From Zoroaster sp. YZ-2022 (lineage: Eukaryota; Echinodermata; Asteroidea; Forcipulatida; Zoroasteridae), in assembly GCA_029582265.1 (NCBI GenBank), contig CM055819.1, forward strand, positions 39,918,761-39,982,760: a DNA stretch of 64,000 nt. The letters run 5' to 3'. Of this stretch, positions 30,675 through 42,300 are shown piece after piece. The notes below the pieces were generated by a model. The model was not told the DNA's origin and made no database searches. It was given only the letters and a program-made list of their open reading frames with translations. A program made the position numbers and the translations under genes. The number at the start of each line of letters is the position of its first letter. The first letter of the stretch is position 1.

Positions 30675-31473
30675 TGCCCCAGTCACATTTACGCCGATTG
30701 TATGAAAGGCGCCCGCCCGGCGAGCTTTTTGCCTAAAATCGCACGGGAATCGGGGAAATCTTACGGTCACCGGTGGATCAATCGGAGCTATCGGCCGATT
30801 AAAACACGCCGCACGGGCCGCCGCCAACTTTTAACGCGGAGTTATAATTTTCCGATGGCCGGCAGACTTTTTTTCGACCTAACTCATGATGAACCGCATG
30901 GGACCCGTAAGGGAGCCGTCCGATAGCCTAACGGCCACCCCACGGCATCGTACGGTCATCAAAGGATTAATTAAGAGATTAGGAAAGGCTCGGGGGCCAC
31001 CTGGACCGTACGGTGTCCGGGGGGTCCTCCCGATGGCCTTATGGGCGCCGAAGGGTAGTCACCGGCGCCCGAGCGGCCCCCCGGCTCTCAGGACGGCGCC
31101 CGTCCGGCGCCCGCGCGGGTATCGTGCGGGCGCCTGAAACCAGTTGAAACCGGCCACAGACGCCCGCCCGGGCATCGTGCGGGATACTTCCGGCTTCCCC
31201 CCGTTCACCTGGCGGAAAACATCGGCCGGGTGCCTCAAGGCCTCCGTACGGTGCCTGGACGATGTCCGTAGGGCCACCCTACGGTCCCCGTCCGTTGTCC
31301 GTTCGACTTACTCGGCGGAAATCTAATTTGTTGCCGTGCGGCGCCCGTATCTAATGTGACCGTGACCAAGTGCAATTTGAGACATCCGGGATTTGTCTCC
31401 GATGGCCGGGACATCGGGTGACCGCCCGATACCCTCTCTCCGCCCGGCGCCCGGCGGAAATGTGACTGGGGCA
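30675..31473. mobile_element. GC-rich, CpG-dense DNA element with terminal inverted repeats
   Basis: Left end TGCCCCAGTCACATTTACGC, right end CGGAAATGTGACTGGGGCA, flanked by TAA on both sides (30672-30674, 31474-31476). The inside is much richer in C and G than the neighbourhood and full of CGGGCGCC-like motifs. Open frames here have odd composition and no family match. A 3-bp TAA duplication would suit PIF/Harbinger; this is tentative. Confidence 0.75.
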
Positions 31474-31629
31474 TAAAGCATTTGTGTACTAGCACTTCAA
31501 ACTGACCGAGGACTTAAAACAAGGAAACAAATAGGTCCTCTGTATTCAGATGTCCACAGAAGGACGTCGTGTACAAAACACAGTGGGAACTAATAGGTCC
31601 TCAGTTGTCTTGGAAAGCATGACTCAGTG

Positions 31630-32440
31630 CACATTACTGTGTATGCTACAATGACTGCCATTTAAGAAAGACAATCACCAATAACGTTGAGTTAGATAAT
31701 ATACACATCTTTAATTATTTCACATATTACATCATTTTTAATTAACATATATTACACAACAAAAAAGTTCAGTTTTATTCTGTTGTTTTCCCATCCATTT
31801 TACAGTTGCAATGGAAAACAAACATCCTGAAAGAACCCTTGTAAAATATCACAGCGAGTGAAAGAATGCCCAATCTGATATCTTGAATTTAAACGCAGAA
31901 TACTCAAAAACCTTCTGCATAAACTCCTACACATGTATATGAGTTGTCACCAACAGCGATAGGGCAATTGCCTTCAACACCTATGCTAATGTCAAGGAAA
32001 TAACCACCACCCTCCTCCCCATACAATAAACAGTACTGATAAATACCAACCAAACTTTCATTCAAAATGCTGCTAGTCTGTTTTATACTGATTTACAGGA
32101 AAAATATTTGCGCAGCATAATCTTCTGTGTACAGATAGCACTGAGTGTCTGTGGAAACAAACCTTCACAGGCGACTCAAGTGGGATCCTATATAGCATTG
32201 GGTTCTGCGATATTTATAGTTGGACCACATGTGCATTTATAAATATGTTCAGATGAAGCTAATACAATTGATTACTGGGTCTTTGGTGTGGTTCACAACT
32301 TAGAAATTAACCTGATTTATACAATATTACAATTCTGGCACAAGATTATAACATGATACAAGCACACCAGTTAAGCTATCTGTACATTAATTCAGTTATT
32401 TATAATAACATGATTCTGTGGAATGTATGCTAGTAGTCTG
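31630..32440. other. intergenic sequence: nothing recognised
   Basis: Only a short match to the CACTGAGTGTCTGTGGAAAC palindromic repeat near 32138. No open frame of note. Confidence 0.4.
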
Positions 32441-32447
32441 TTATATA

Positions 32448-32691
32448 CTACTTAAAACAATTTAGGGAACACCGGATTTACTGCAAGAGGTGGTCACACC
32501 CGTTATTGAAATGTTCCATGAACCGGGATTTTCATTTGCAACCCCCTCTCTCTTTCAGTAGTCATGTCATGAAATGTGTAATCACTACATGCATCCTTTA
32601 TCATCTGTTTCATTGTGCAGTTGTTTATCTGAAATAAATGATCTTGCTTTAACTGAGATTATTCCGGTGTTCCCTAAATTGTTTTGAGCAG
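32448..32691 (-). mobile_element. Tc1/mariner-like MITE, TA-flanked (copy 2)
   Basis: CTACTTAAAACAATTTAGGG left, CCCTAAATTGTTTTGAGCAG right; inverted relative to 10185-10446, with CATTTCATGACATGACTACT shared. Confidence 0.8.
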
Positions 32692-32710
32692 TATATATTA
32701 ATTAACAAAA

Positions 32711-32925
32711 ATAGATAAAACTTGTAGCTTTGCATGGTGAAGAGGATTTGCAGTGACACCATGTGAAATTCTCTATTGAGTAATAATTGGTTCTGAAAAG
32801 AACTGGAGGTTACAACTTGACGTTTCGATCAGTATGCTGTGATCTTTCTCCTGAAGACAATCCAGCACTAATTACTACTCAATAGAGAATTTCACACGGT
32901 GTCACCGCAATTAGTCTTACTTACA
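32711..32925. repeat. foldback element, family F2 (copy 3)
   Basis: AAACTTGTAGCTTTGCATGG start and CACACGGTGTCACCGCAATT end; the middle holds GACGTTTCGATCAGTATGCT. Confidence 0.7.
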
Positions 32926-33580
32926 AAAAAATTTTGCTTATCAGCTCTACGAAATTGGGTCCAGGATAAATGTATCTCCCAATCAGTATAGTTTGTCATC
33001 AACACCGTCAGCATACCAAAGAAAATTAACAGAAATTTTCCTGTATTTTGATAAGCTATCAGTAGAGGAATTACACTCATTACACTTCACAGGAATACAA
33101 AAGCAAAGCGATTTACTGTGACATTGACAATGAAATTGCAATATCAACCATTGTTAGATGTCATGAAATGCACTTTGTTTTTGCTATAAAGCAAATTCAT
33201 CTACGAAGCAAAATTTAGCCGAGAACCAGCCACGAAGCAACATACATTACATGGCAATTTTGGCTGGTAACCTATTTTTGCTAAGCAATTTTTCTCTGTT
33301 CTATGAAATTGGGGTTAGCAGATGGGGTTAGCAGGTTGGGGAACTGTTCATCTGATTTGTGCCAGGTTCACCCTCGGGTACCAGTGCTGTAAGCCATAGA
33401 AGAGCGGAGGTAATGGGTAAAAACTAATGCAATTACCATAGCTGTATGCTCCATGCATAATCCATTTCCCATGCTGAGATATCTCAAACATAAAGTTATT
33501 ATTAACTCAAAAAGAAAAGAAAATGTCTCTTTGAGAAAAAAAAAAAAAATTAAGTTAAATTGAATAAAAATGCAATGTAA
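32926..33580. other. intergenic sequence: nothing recognised
   Basis: No repeat copy or gene seen; ends with a poly-A run near 33538. Confidence 0.4.
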
Positions 33581-33589
33581 ATTGCCAAC

Positions 33590-34320
33590 CTTTTATGTTA
33601 GGCCAACAAAAATGAGTCTCCGGTTTCTGGTAATAGGTTTGCTTCAAAATTGGTGCAGTGACACCCTTTTTTTTAAAACTTTTTTTTGCCAACAAGGAAA
33701 TATGTGATACATTGTATACGCGGGGACCAAATTTCCCATATACAAAGTTTGGTGGCAAAGAGAGGCCTCACAAATCAGGCAAATATTCATATGTTCTATG
33801 TAAAAAAGTAGTTTAAAACACACGCAAATTTGTGATTCTTGTGGATTTCAGTGAAATAACAGAATAAAGTATTTGTGAATGGCTCCAAGAGTGTAACTCC
33901 ATCAAAAAATGTATACCTTCTGAAAACCAGTTATTCAACTTTAGGTAAAAAAAACAAAACCCAAAGTCTGTGGTTTCTGGTCGGCATTTTTATTTTTCTG
34001 TTTTTTTGCTATGAAATGATGTCCAATTGCAGCTAAAATTGCTGGATCGATTGGAATTCTGCCGTGCTGTGTTTTAAACAACTTTTTCACATAGGGGTAT
34101 GAACGTTTGCCTGATTTGTGAGGCCTCTCTTAGCCACCATACTTTGTGTATGGGAAATTTAGTCTGGTTCCAATAACCATGTATACATACATGTATGTAT
34201 CACATATTTCACTGGTTGACCAAAAAAAAAAAAGCGTCACTGCACTGATTTTGAATCCGAACTGTGACCAGAAACCAGAGACTTTTTTCTTTTTTGGCTT
34301 TACTGGAAGCAACTAAAAAA
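33590..34320. repeat. family I element, large inverted repeat
   Basis: AGTCTCCGGTTTCTGGTAAT at the left is inverted at the right (CAGAAACCAGAGACT). GGAAATATGTGATACAT and ATTTCCCATATACAAAGT also recur inverted. A shorter copy is at 38272-38650. Confidence 0.65.
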
Positions 34321-34537
34321 TCTGGAAATATCAACAAAGCTTGAAATAATATTAGATTTTGATAAGAAAATTTCAGGTAAACATCTGTATTAATTGTTCT
34401 GCGTCTTGCTTTAGTTGGATTTATGATGCTCTAAGGAAAGCTTGTGAATGGAATGAATTACTGAAACTCACTGTCACTCATGTGACCGGGGCCCAGCAGA
34501 TCAACAATTATCAGATGGAGTATAATGATTTTGGACT

Positions 34538-34772
34538 TAAAGGGGCAGTATCGTCATGATCAGAGCTTACTTTCCAACAGGGCATAAAAAAAATTAAAAA
34601 ATCGGTGTGTTAGTTTAAGATGAACACAGTGACTGATAACTACTGGCTCATTCATGCAGCAGCAACGGTAGTATGACCTTATCATGTAGGGTATTATTTT
34701 CAGTCACTGAGTTAATCTAAAACTAGCACTCCGATTCCATGCCCTTTTGATCGTGACAATAGTGTCCCTTTA
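34538..34772. mobile_element. palindromic MITE, family D (copy 1)
   Basis: AAAGGGGCAGTATCGTCATG left and GTGACAATAGTGTCCCTTT right. The inside has CACAGTGACTGATAACTACT and its inverse. Other copies are at 49935-50156 and 54917-55405. Confidence 0.75.
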
Positions 34773-34773
34773 A

Positions 34774-35059
34774 TGCTAACCCCCTAGGTATTCTGGCTAG
34801 GAACCTTCCTGAATCCTCCAAAATCTATCGGTGCGCTTTTGGAAACATGCCCTTATCTTCAAAATGCACCATGCCCTTATCTTCAAAATGCACCATGCAT
34901 TTTCGTTGATCTTTCATATTCAGCACTTATGGCCTGTACTTCTTGCCAGGTAGTAATTTTGCCCCATTTGAAGAGGTGAAAGTACCAGTTTCCAACAGTG
35001 CTGAATTTTCCCAAAAAAGTGCCCCTTGGAGGATTTTGATGGATTTGGGGTGGTTAGGG
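34774..35059 (+). mobile_element. TTAA-type element, family C (copy 2)
   Basis: Left flank TTAA 34770-34773, shared with the end of the family D element. Text TGCTAACCCCCTAGGTATTC to GGGGTGGTTAGGG, right flank TTGA. It has a small direct duplication (CCTTATCTTCAAAATGCACC twice). Confidence 0.7.
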
Positions 35060-35117
35060 TTGAAGCAACTAGACACTGTTGGTGATCTAAAAAAAAAACA
35101 TAACTGATCACAGTAAG

Positions 35118-35262
35118 AGCTTTGCATGGCGAAAATGATAAGTGAAGACATTTCGCGGTGACACCATGTAAAAATTCTCTTTTTGAGTAGTAAACGGTTC
35201 TGAAAAGTTATTGGTTACAACTCAATCAATATGCTCTGATCGTCTTCGGGACACTATCTCAG
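35118..35262. repeat. family F2 fragment (copy 4)
   Basis: GAGCTTTGCATGGCGAAAAT, CGCGGTGACACCATGT and ATATGCTCTGATCGTCTTCG match the family; the right half is missing. Confidence 0.6.
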
Positions 35263-35539
35263 GTTTCTGTCTCAGGTGATATCATTTTCAGTAAAAATGG
35301 TGAAATAACTTTTTATTCCTCTCATCTGAAGACTGAAATTCCATGTTGGAATGAAGACAAACAATCAGAATGCACGTTCACTGTTTTCTTGTTACAAAAC
35401 CATCACATAAGCTATAACTCTTACAGGTTGGTTTTAAACATAGTTTGATTCTTATAAAGTATGGATGCATTTACGGACATTTTACCAACAGTGTGTACTG
35501 GCGCTTCAACTCATCAAACTCCAGCCTCCCCATAATTTT

Positions 35540-36480
35540 GGTGGATTCAGGGAATTGAGCATGAAGCCATGTGTATCAAATCCATCAAACTCCTCTGGCT
35601 GCTTTTGTTGGATTCAGGACTGTGTATAATAGCCAAGCCATGGATGCTTTGCATTTGCCACTGTACCAAATCCATCAAACTCCACCGGCTGCTTTTGTTG
35701 GATTCAGGACTGTGTAATAGCCAAGCCAAGGATGCTTTGCATTTGCTACTGTACCGAATCCATCAAACTCCACCGACTGCTTTTGTTGGATTCAGGACTG
35801 TGTATAGCCAAGCCATGGATGCTTTGCATTTGCCACTGTACCGAATCCATCAAACTCCACCGGCTGCTTTTGTTGGATTCAGGACTGTGTATAGCCAAGC
35901 CATGGATGCTTTGCATTTGCTACTGTACGGAATCCATCAAACTCCACCGGCTGCTTTTGTTGGATTCAGGACTGTGTATAGCCAAGCCATGGATGCTTTG
36001 CATTTGCCACTGTACCAAATCCATCAAACTCCACCGGCTGCTTTTGTTGGATTCAGGACTGTGTAATAGCCAAGCCAAGGATGCTTTGCATTTGCTACTG
36101 TACCGAATCCATCAAACTCCACCGACTGCTTTTGTTGGATTCAGGACTGTGTATAGCCAAGCCATGGATGCTTTGCATTTGCTACTGTACGGAATCCATC
36201 AAACTCCACCGGCTGCTTTTGTTGGATTCAGGACTGTGTATAGCCAAGCCATGGATGCTTTGCATTTGCTACTGTACGGAATCCATCAAACTCCACTGGC
36301 TGCTTTTGATGGATTCAGGACTGTGTATAGCCAAGCCATGGATGCTTTGCATTTGCCACTGTACCAAATCCATCAAACTCCACCGGCTGCTTTTGTTGGA
36401 TTCAGGACTGTGTATAGCCAAGTCATGGATGCTTTGCATTTGCCACTGCACCAATTCCATCAAAGTCCAACAAGTGAGTG
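35540..36480 (+). repeat. 87-bp minisatellite, about 10-11 units
   Basis: The unit includes TTGTTGGATTCAGGACTGTG, TATAGCCAAGCCATGGATGC and CAAATCCATCAAACTCCACC. A block of several units is itself repeated (35730-36060 resembles 36080-36400). It is the same unit family as inside the TTAA element at 18971-19524. Long open frames are by-products of the period. Confidence 0.95.
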
Positions 36481-36499
36481 ACTGTTGAGTGCAAATTCA

Positions 36500-37025
36500 T
36501 TTGACTTTTGGTGGATTCAGGAGGGTATCTCACCAAAATTACTCATTTATTCCACTGACTGAACCGATACATCATCTCAGAAAAGTCTGAGTTGAAATGA
36601 ATACGTCTTCATTTATGACCAATGCAGATAAGTCATATATGCAGATAAGGCTGCGATTGGTCAAATGATTTATTACAGTAATACGGCATTATAAAAATAA
36701 GAGATAAAAGATTGACACCCTTGTGCGCAAAAAAATACTTTTGCGAGAACTTGCAGGGAATTGAGGGGACAGATGATATGTCACAACTGAATGATTTCTT
36801 ACCATTCAAGATGATGGAACATCCTCGTTATTTCTGTAAAAACGAAACAAAAACAAAAAGCACATACACAGAAGCTGCTGAAATTACAAGGACAATGTAG
36901 GGTGACACCTCTACTCCATGGACCTAGGAGTCTAACGATCTGATCTTGGGGTCACCTGTCCGCAAGGTCACAGCCTCCCTGATCTAGGCCATTCAGTTAA
37001 TGGACGTAAACACCCCCCCGCCCAC

Positions 37026-37056
<31 letters not shown>

Positions 37057-37255
37057 AAAAACCCAGAATGTAATAAGATGAAAAATTTGTTAACTTATTT
37101 AATATCCTAAACAAACACCGATTTACTTTCACGCTTGTACAAAAATAATATTATATAACAAAAAGATATTAGCATACTCAAGTATCAGGGCTAAGTACTT
37201 ATGTAATAATAAATTCATATCCTCTGATGTGTGTATGTACACTGCCTTGATTTAA
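36500..37255. other. intergenic sequence: no gene recognised
   Basis: An open frame of 62 codons at 36712-36900 (plus) has no recognisable domain. A poly-A run at 37025-37054 could mark a retroposed end. Confidence 0.35.
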
Positions 37256-37275
37256 AAAAATAATTTAAAAATTTA

Positions 37276-37608
37276 CGCAAATTCGCCCCACACAAGGCCA
37301 ATGGCCACTCTAAGGTGGGGGCTACTAAGTCATTGAGTTGTTACAACGACTCCACACTGAAGAAACCAGCCCCTCGCACCGAAACAAGACAAGTTAATAA
37401 CCAGCCTCTTCACGGTGCGAATAGGACTGGGAGGGGTAACTAGTTCAGAACAAGGCAGTTGATTAACTGCCTCTGCCCCTATAAGCAATTATGGTAAAGT
37501 GTCTTGCTCAAGGACACAAGTGTCACGGCCGGGATTCGAACCCACATTCTGCTGCTAACACCAGAACTTGAGTCCGGTAAGCTAGACTGCTCGGCCACGA
37601 CACTCCAC
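37276..37608 (-). mobile_element. SINE, tRNA-Leu-like head with alternative 3' module
   Basis: On minus: head GTCGTGGCCGAGCAGTCTAG and B box GGGTTCGAATCCCGGCCGTG, then a body that at about 37475 switches to the module ending AATTCGCCCCACACAAGG, as at 8991-9175. Confidence 0.75.
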
Positions 37609-37889
37609 CAATAATAAAAGTGATAATAAAAGTTGATAATAAAAGTGAGATGGGTTTTTACAAAATATTACATTAAAATACACAAAAACATAAAAATCTT
37701 TGGCAATATTTATCACAAAAGTGTTGCCAACAAAAAAACAGAATTCTTTAAATTATTTAATGTGGTAGGTCTAGTTTCAGTGAGTCCGTGTCTAAAAAGT
37801 AAACTACGCAAGTATTAAGTAATTGAATGCTGACACAATTAACAATTACAAGAACCCTAATGACAGGTATGATTTACATAACCAAAAAA

Positions 37890-38250
37890 GCCCTCTCAAT
37901 ATTCTCCAGGATTGTGATTTGTTCAAAAGTAAAAAATCCTGAAAAATGGGTAGCGGGCCTTGGTCTCCCCTTTGGTCTAGAGGACAAAGTCCCCTGAACC
38001 TCCTGGATGTTTAATTTTGGAGGATGTACAGACCTCTCCACATCCCCACAATCAAGAAATTAGAGGTTTGGACACAATACAGGCTACAGGATTTACAGAC
38101 TCTCCACATCCCCACAAACAAGAAACTAAGAGGTTTGGACACAATACAGGCTACTTCTTTCTTTCCTTGGTAGCTACTTCTCTTCTTTCAAGAACATATT
38201 GAGCCAAAGGGAGATTTGTACAAAAATCCTGAGAAATCACGGGCCTGATT
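37890..38250 (-). repeat. repeat family H (copy 3)
   Basis: Inverted relative to 24586-24860; contains TTTGGTCTAGAGGACAAAGT and a partial tandem duplication of the CAGACTCTCCACATCCCCAC part. Confidence 0.65.
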
Positions 38251-38271
38251 CTCTCTGAACTTCTGGTTGAC

Positions 38272-38655
38272 AATGTTTTAGGCCAAACAAAAAAAAGTCT
38301 CTGGTTTCTGGTCATAGGTCATCTTCAAAATCGGTGCGGTGTTTGTTTGGCAATCTTTTTATTTTTGCCAACAGGGAAATATGTGATACATGTATACACG
38401 GGGACCAAATTTCCCATATAACAAAGTATGGTGGGTAAGGGAGGCCTCACAAACGTTCATACCCCTGTGTGAAAAAGTCGTTTAAAACACAGCAAGGCAG
38501 AATTCCAATCGATCCAGCAATTTTAGCTGCAACTGAACATCGTTTCATAGGGGGGGAAAAAAAAAAAAAAAAAAAAAAAAAATTGAAAATGCCGATGCGG
38601 GTCTGAGCCGACGCGCGTGGAGACCAGAAACCGGAGACTCTTTATTTGTGGCCTT
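38272..38655. repeat. family I element (copy 2)
   Basis: AGTCTCTGGTTTCTGGTCAT to CAGAAACCGGAGACTC with an A-run near 38560. It probably lies in or just past the 3' UTR of the SLC5 gene. Confidence 0.6.
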
Positions 38656-38881
38656 ACTGTTGCTTAGCACCTTTGTGAAATAGTTCCTCCAACCCCCCCC
38701 CCCTCCCCCTCCCCCCCCACCCCGTTGAGAAGAAGGAAAAAGTATCTCCTTTTCCAATGGAAATCTGTTTTTAATTTTCACGATAAAAATCATTTCAATC
38801 AGAATGTTTTCATTTGTAATTTGCAAAGTAAGGCATTTATACTTATTTCACGAATTAACATGAAACTAGTTGATGGAATGC

Positions 38882-39095
38882 TTAATACTGTACTTGTCTG
38901 ATGTCTGTCAATTCATTTTGCACTGACCCTAACTCATGGATGTCATTTCCTTCTATATCACCGAGAAGCGATTCGTTCTCCTGGTCCATATTGTGATTTC
39001 CGGAGGCCAGTAAACTTTGAAACACCGGGTCGCCAATCTGCAGATCAGGGTTATGTGTGTCAGTACCGGTGTAATTTTTGTGCCAACCCTTCGGC
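38882..39095 (-). CDS. last exon of the SLC5 gene, cytoplasmic C-terminus
   Basis: It codes 70 residues plus TAA. The start (RPKGWHKNYTG) lies just after the last membrane segment. The rest is acidic and hydrophilic and contains ESLLGDIEG, a dileucine-like ExxxLL-type sequence that could act in trafficking. The tail ends DIRQVQY. No PDZ ligand of the T-x-L type seen in some SLC5A8 proteins is present. Confidence 0.85.
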
Positions 39096-39262
39096 CTGTC
39101 AAATAAAAACACAAAAAACAGACAAAGTTAGCATTTTTTTTATATTAATAATTGACCAATCATCATTCATTAACCCTAACCCCCTAGGTATTCTGGCTAG
39201 GAACCTTCCTGAATCCTCCAAAATCCATCAGTGCACTTTTGTAAACATGCCCTTATCTTCAA

Positions 39263-39301
<39 letters not shown>

Positions 39302-42300
39302 GATTTTTAGCGCGCACATATCCACCCTGCTGGGCGCTCAAGGCGCGGAAACAAAGAAAAAACATTAACACAAACAATATACAATGATAGCATAGGGGAA
39401 AAAAAAAAATAAATAAAAAAAAAAAAAAAATTATGTACCGAGATACATGTACCTACAAATTACAATGCAATTACAAATATACATCATCTTTGAAGAGTGC
39501 AGCGTGCATTTTCGTTGATCTTTCATATTCAGCACTTATGGCCTGTACTTCTTGCCAGGTAGTAATTTTGCCCCATTTGAAGAGGTGAAAGTACCAGTTT
39601 CCAAACAGTGCTGAATTTTCCCCCAAAACAGTGCCCCTTGGAGGATTTTGGAGGATATGGGGTGGTTAGGGTTAACGATGACCAATTACTGTGCCTATTA
39701 CACACCACATGACACCCCAAATCTAAGACAAACCAAAGAAAATACCCAGGTACTGCGTTCAGTTGTGTGTGTACAACACACAGTACGCATCACATAAAGA
39801 CGTACATAAAAATGTACGTAAAAAGCAATAAGCATCATATTCACAAAAATACACCACGTGCTTGCTAAAACTGCCTAAAACGAGTTGGCATTCAGTTACG
39901 ACTTAGAAGTCTATTAGACAACTTTACGCATTCAGTTACGACTTAGAAGTCTATTAGGCAACTTTACGCATTCAGTTACGACTTAGAAATCTATTAGACA
40001 ACTTTACGCATTAAGTTACGACTTAGAAGTCTATTAGACAACTTTACGCATTCAGTTACGACTTAGAAGTCTATTAGACAACTTTACGCATTCAGTTACG
40101 ACTTAGAAGTCTATTAGACAACTTTACGCATTCAGTTACGACTTAGAAGTCTATTAGACAACTTTACGCATTCAGTTACGACTTAGAAGTCTATTAGACA
40201 ACTTTACGCATTCAGTTACGACTTAGAAGTCTATTAGACAACTTTACGCATTCAGTTACGACTTAGAAGTCTATTAGACAACTTTACGCATTCAGTTACG
40301 ACTTAGAAATCTATGAGACAACTTTACGCATTCAGTTACGACTTAGAAGTCTATTAGGCAACTTTACGCATTCAGTTACGACTTAGAAGTCTATTAGGCA
40401 ACTTTACGCATTCAGTTACGACTTAGAAGTCTATGAGACAACTTTACGCATTCAGTTATGACTTAGAAGTCTATTAGACAACTTTACGCATTCAGTTATG
40501 ACTTAGAAGTCTATGAGACAACTTTACGCATTCAGTTATGACTTAGAAGTCTATTAGACAACTTTACGCATTCAGTTATGACTTAGAAGTCTATTAGGCA
40601 ACTTTACGCATTCAGTTATGACTTAGAAGTCTATTAGGCAACTTTACGCATTCAGTTATGACTTAGAAGTCTATTAGACAACTTTACGCATTCAGTTACG
40701 ACTTAGAAATCTATTAGACAACTTTACGCATTCAGTTATGACTTAGAAATCTATTAGACAACTTTACGCATTCAGTTACGACTTAGAAGTCTATTAGGCA
40801 ACTTTACGCTTTCAGTTACGACTTAGAAGTCTATTAGACAACTTTACGCATTCAGTTATGACTTAGAAAGCTATTAGACAACTTTACGCATTCAGTTATG
40901 ACTTAGAAGTCTATTAGACAACTTTACGCATTAAGTTACGACTTAGAAGTCTATTAGACAACTTTACGCATTCAGTTACGACTTAGAAGTCTATTAGACA
41001 ACTTTACGCATTCAGTTACGACTTAGAAGTCTATTAGGCAACTTTACGCATTCAGTTACGACTTAGAAGTCTATGAGACAACTTTACGCATTCAGTTATG
41101 ACTTAGAAGTCTATTAGACAACTTTACGCATTCAGTTATGACTTAGAAGTCTATGAGACAACTTTACGCATTCAGTTATGACTTAGAAGTCTATTAGGCA
41201 ACTTTACGCATTCAGTTATGACTTAGAAGTCTATTAGGCAACTTTACGCATTCAGTTATGACTTAGAAGTCTATTAGACAACTTTACGCATTCAGTTACG
41301 ACTTAGAAATCTATTAGACAACTTTACGCATTCAGTTATGACTTAGAAGTCTATTAGGCAACTTTACGCATTCAGTTATGACTTAGAAGTCTATTAGGCA
41401 ACTTTACGCATTCAGTTATGACTTAGAAGTCTATTAGACAACTTTACGCATTCAGTTACGACTTAGAAATCTATTAGACAACTTTACGCATTCAGTTATG
41501 ACTTAGAAATCTATTAGACAACTTTACGCATTCAGTTACGACTTAGAAGTCTATTAGGCAACTTTACGCTTTCAGTTACGACTTAGAAGTCTATTAGACA
41601 ACTTTACGCATTCAGTTATGACTTAGAAGTCTATTAGACAACTTTACGCATTCAGTTACGACTTAGAAAGCTATTAGACAACTTTACGCATTCAGTTACG
41701 ACTTAGAAGTCTATTAGACAACTTTACGCATTCAGTTACGACTTAGAAGTCTATTAGGCAACTTTACGCATTCAGTTATGACTTAGAAATCTATTAGACA
41801 ACTTTACGCATTCAGTTACGACTTAGAAGTCTATTAGACAACTTTACGCATTCAGTTATGACTTAGAAAGCTATTAGACAACTTTACGCATTCAGTTACG
41901 ACTTAGAAGTCTATTAGGCAACTTTACGCATTCAGTTATGACTTAGAAGTCTATTAGACAACTTTACGCATTCAGTTATGACTTAGAAGTCTATTAGACA
42001 ACTTTACGCATTCAGTTACGACTTAGAAGTCTATTAGACAACTTTACGCATTCAGTTACGACTTAGAAATCTATTAGACAACTTTACGCATTCAGTTACG
42101 ACTTAGAAGTCTATTAGACAACTTTACGCATTCAGTTACGACTTAGAAGTCTATTAGACAACTTTACGCATTCAGTTACGACTTAGAAGTCTATTAGACA
42201 ACTTTACGCATTCAGTTACGACTTAGAAGTCTATTAGACAACTTTACGCATTCAGTTATGACTTAGAAAGCTATTAGACAACTTTACGCATTCAGTTACG

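Noticed and set aside
30675..31473. CpG-island promoter of a hidden gene, with open frames of 60-86 codons
   Set aside because: Terminal inverted repeats and TAA flanks explain the block as a transposable element; no coding motif is seen.
35569..36488. Open frames up to 249 codons
   Set aside because: By-products of the 87-bp array in several frames and orientations.
36712..36900. Small gene (62 codons)
   Set aside because: No recognisable domain, no splice or promoter support; kept only as a note.
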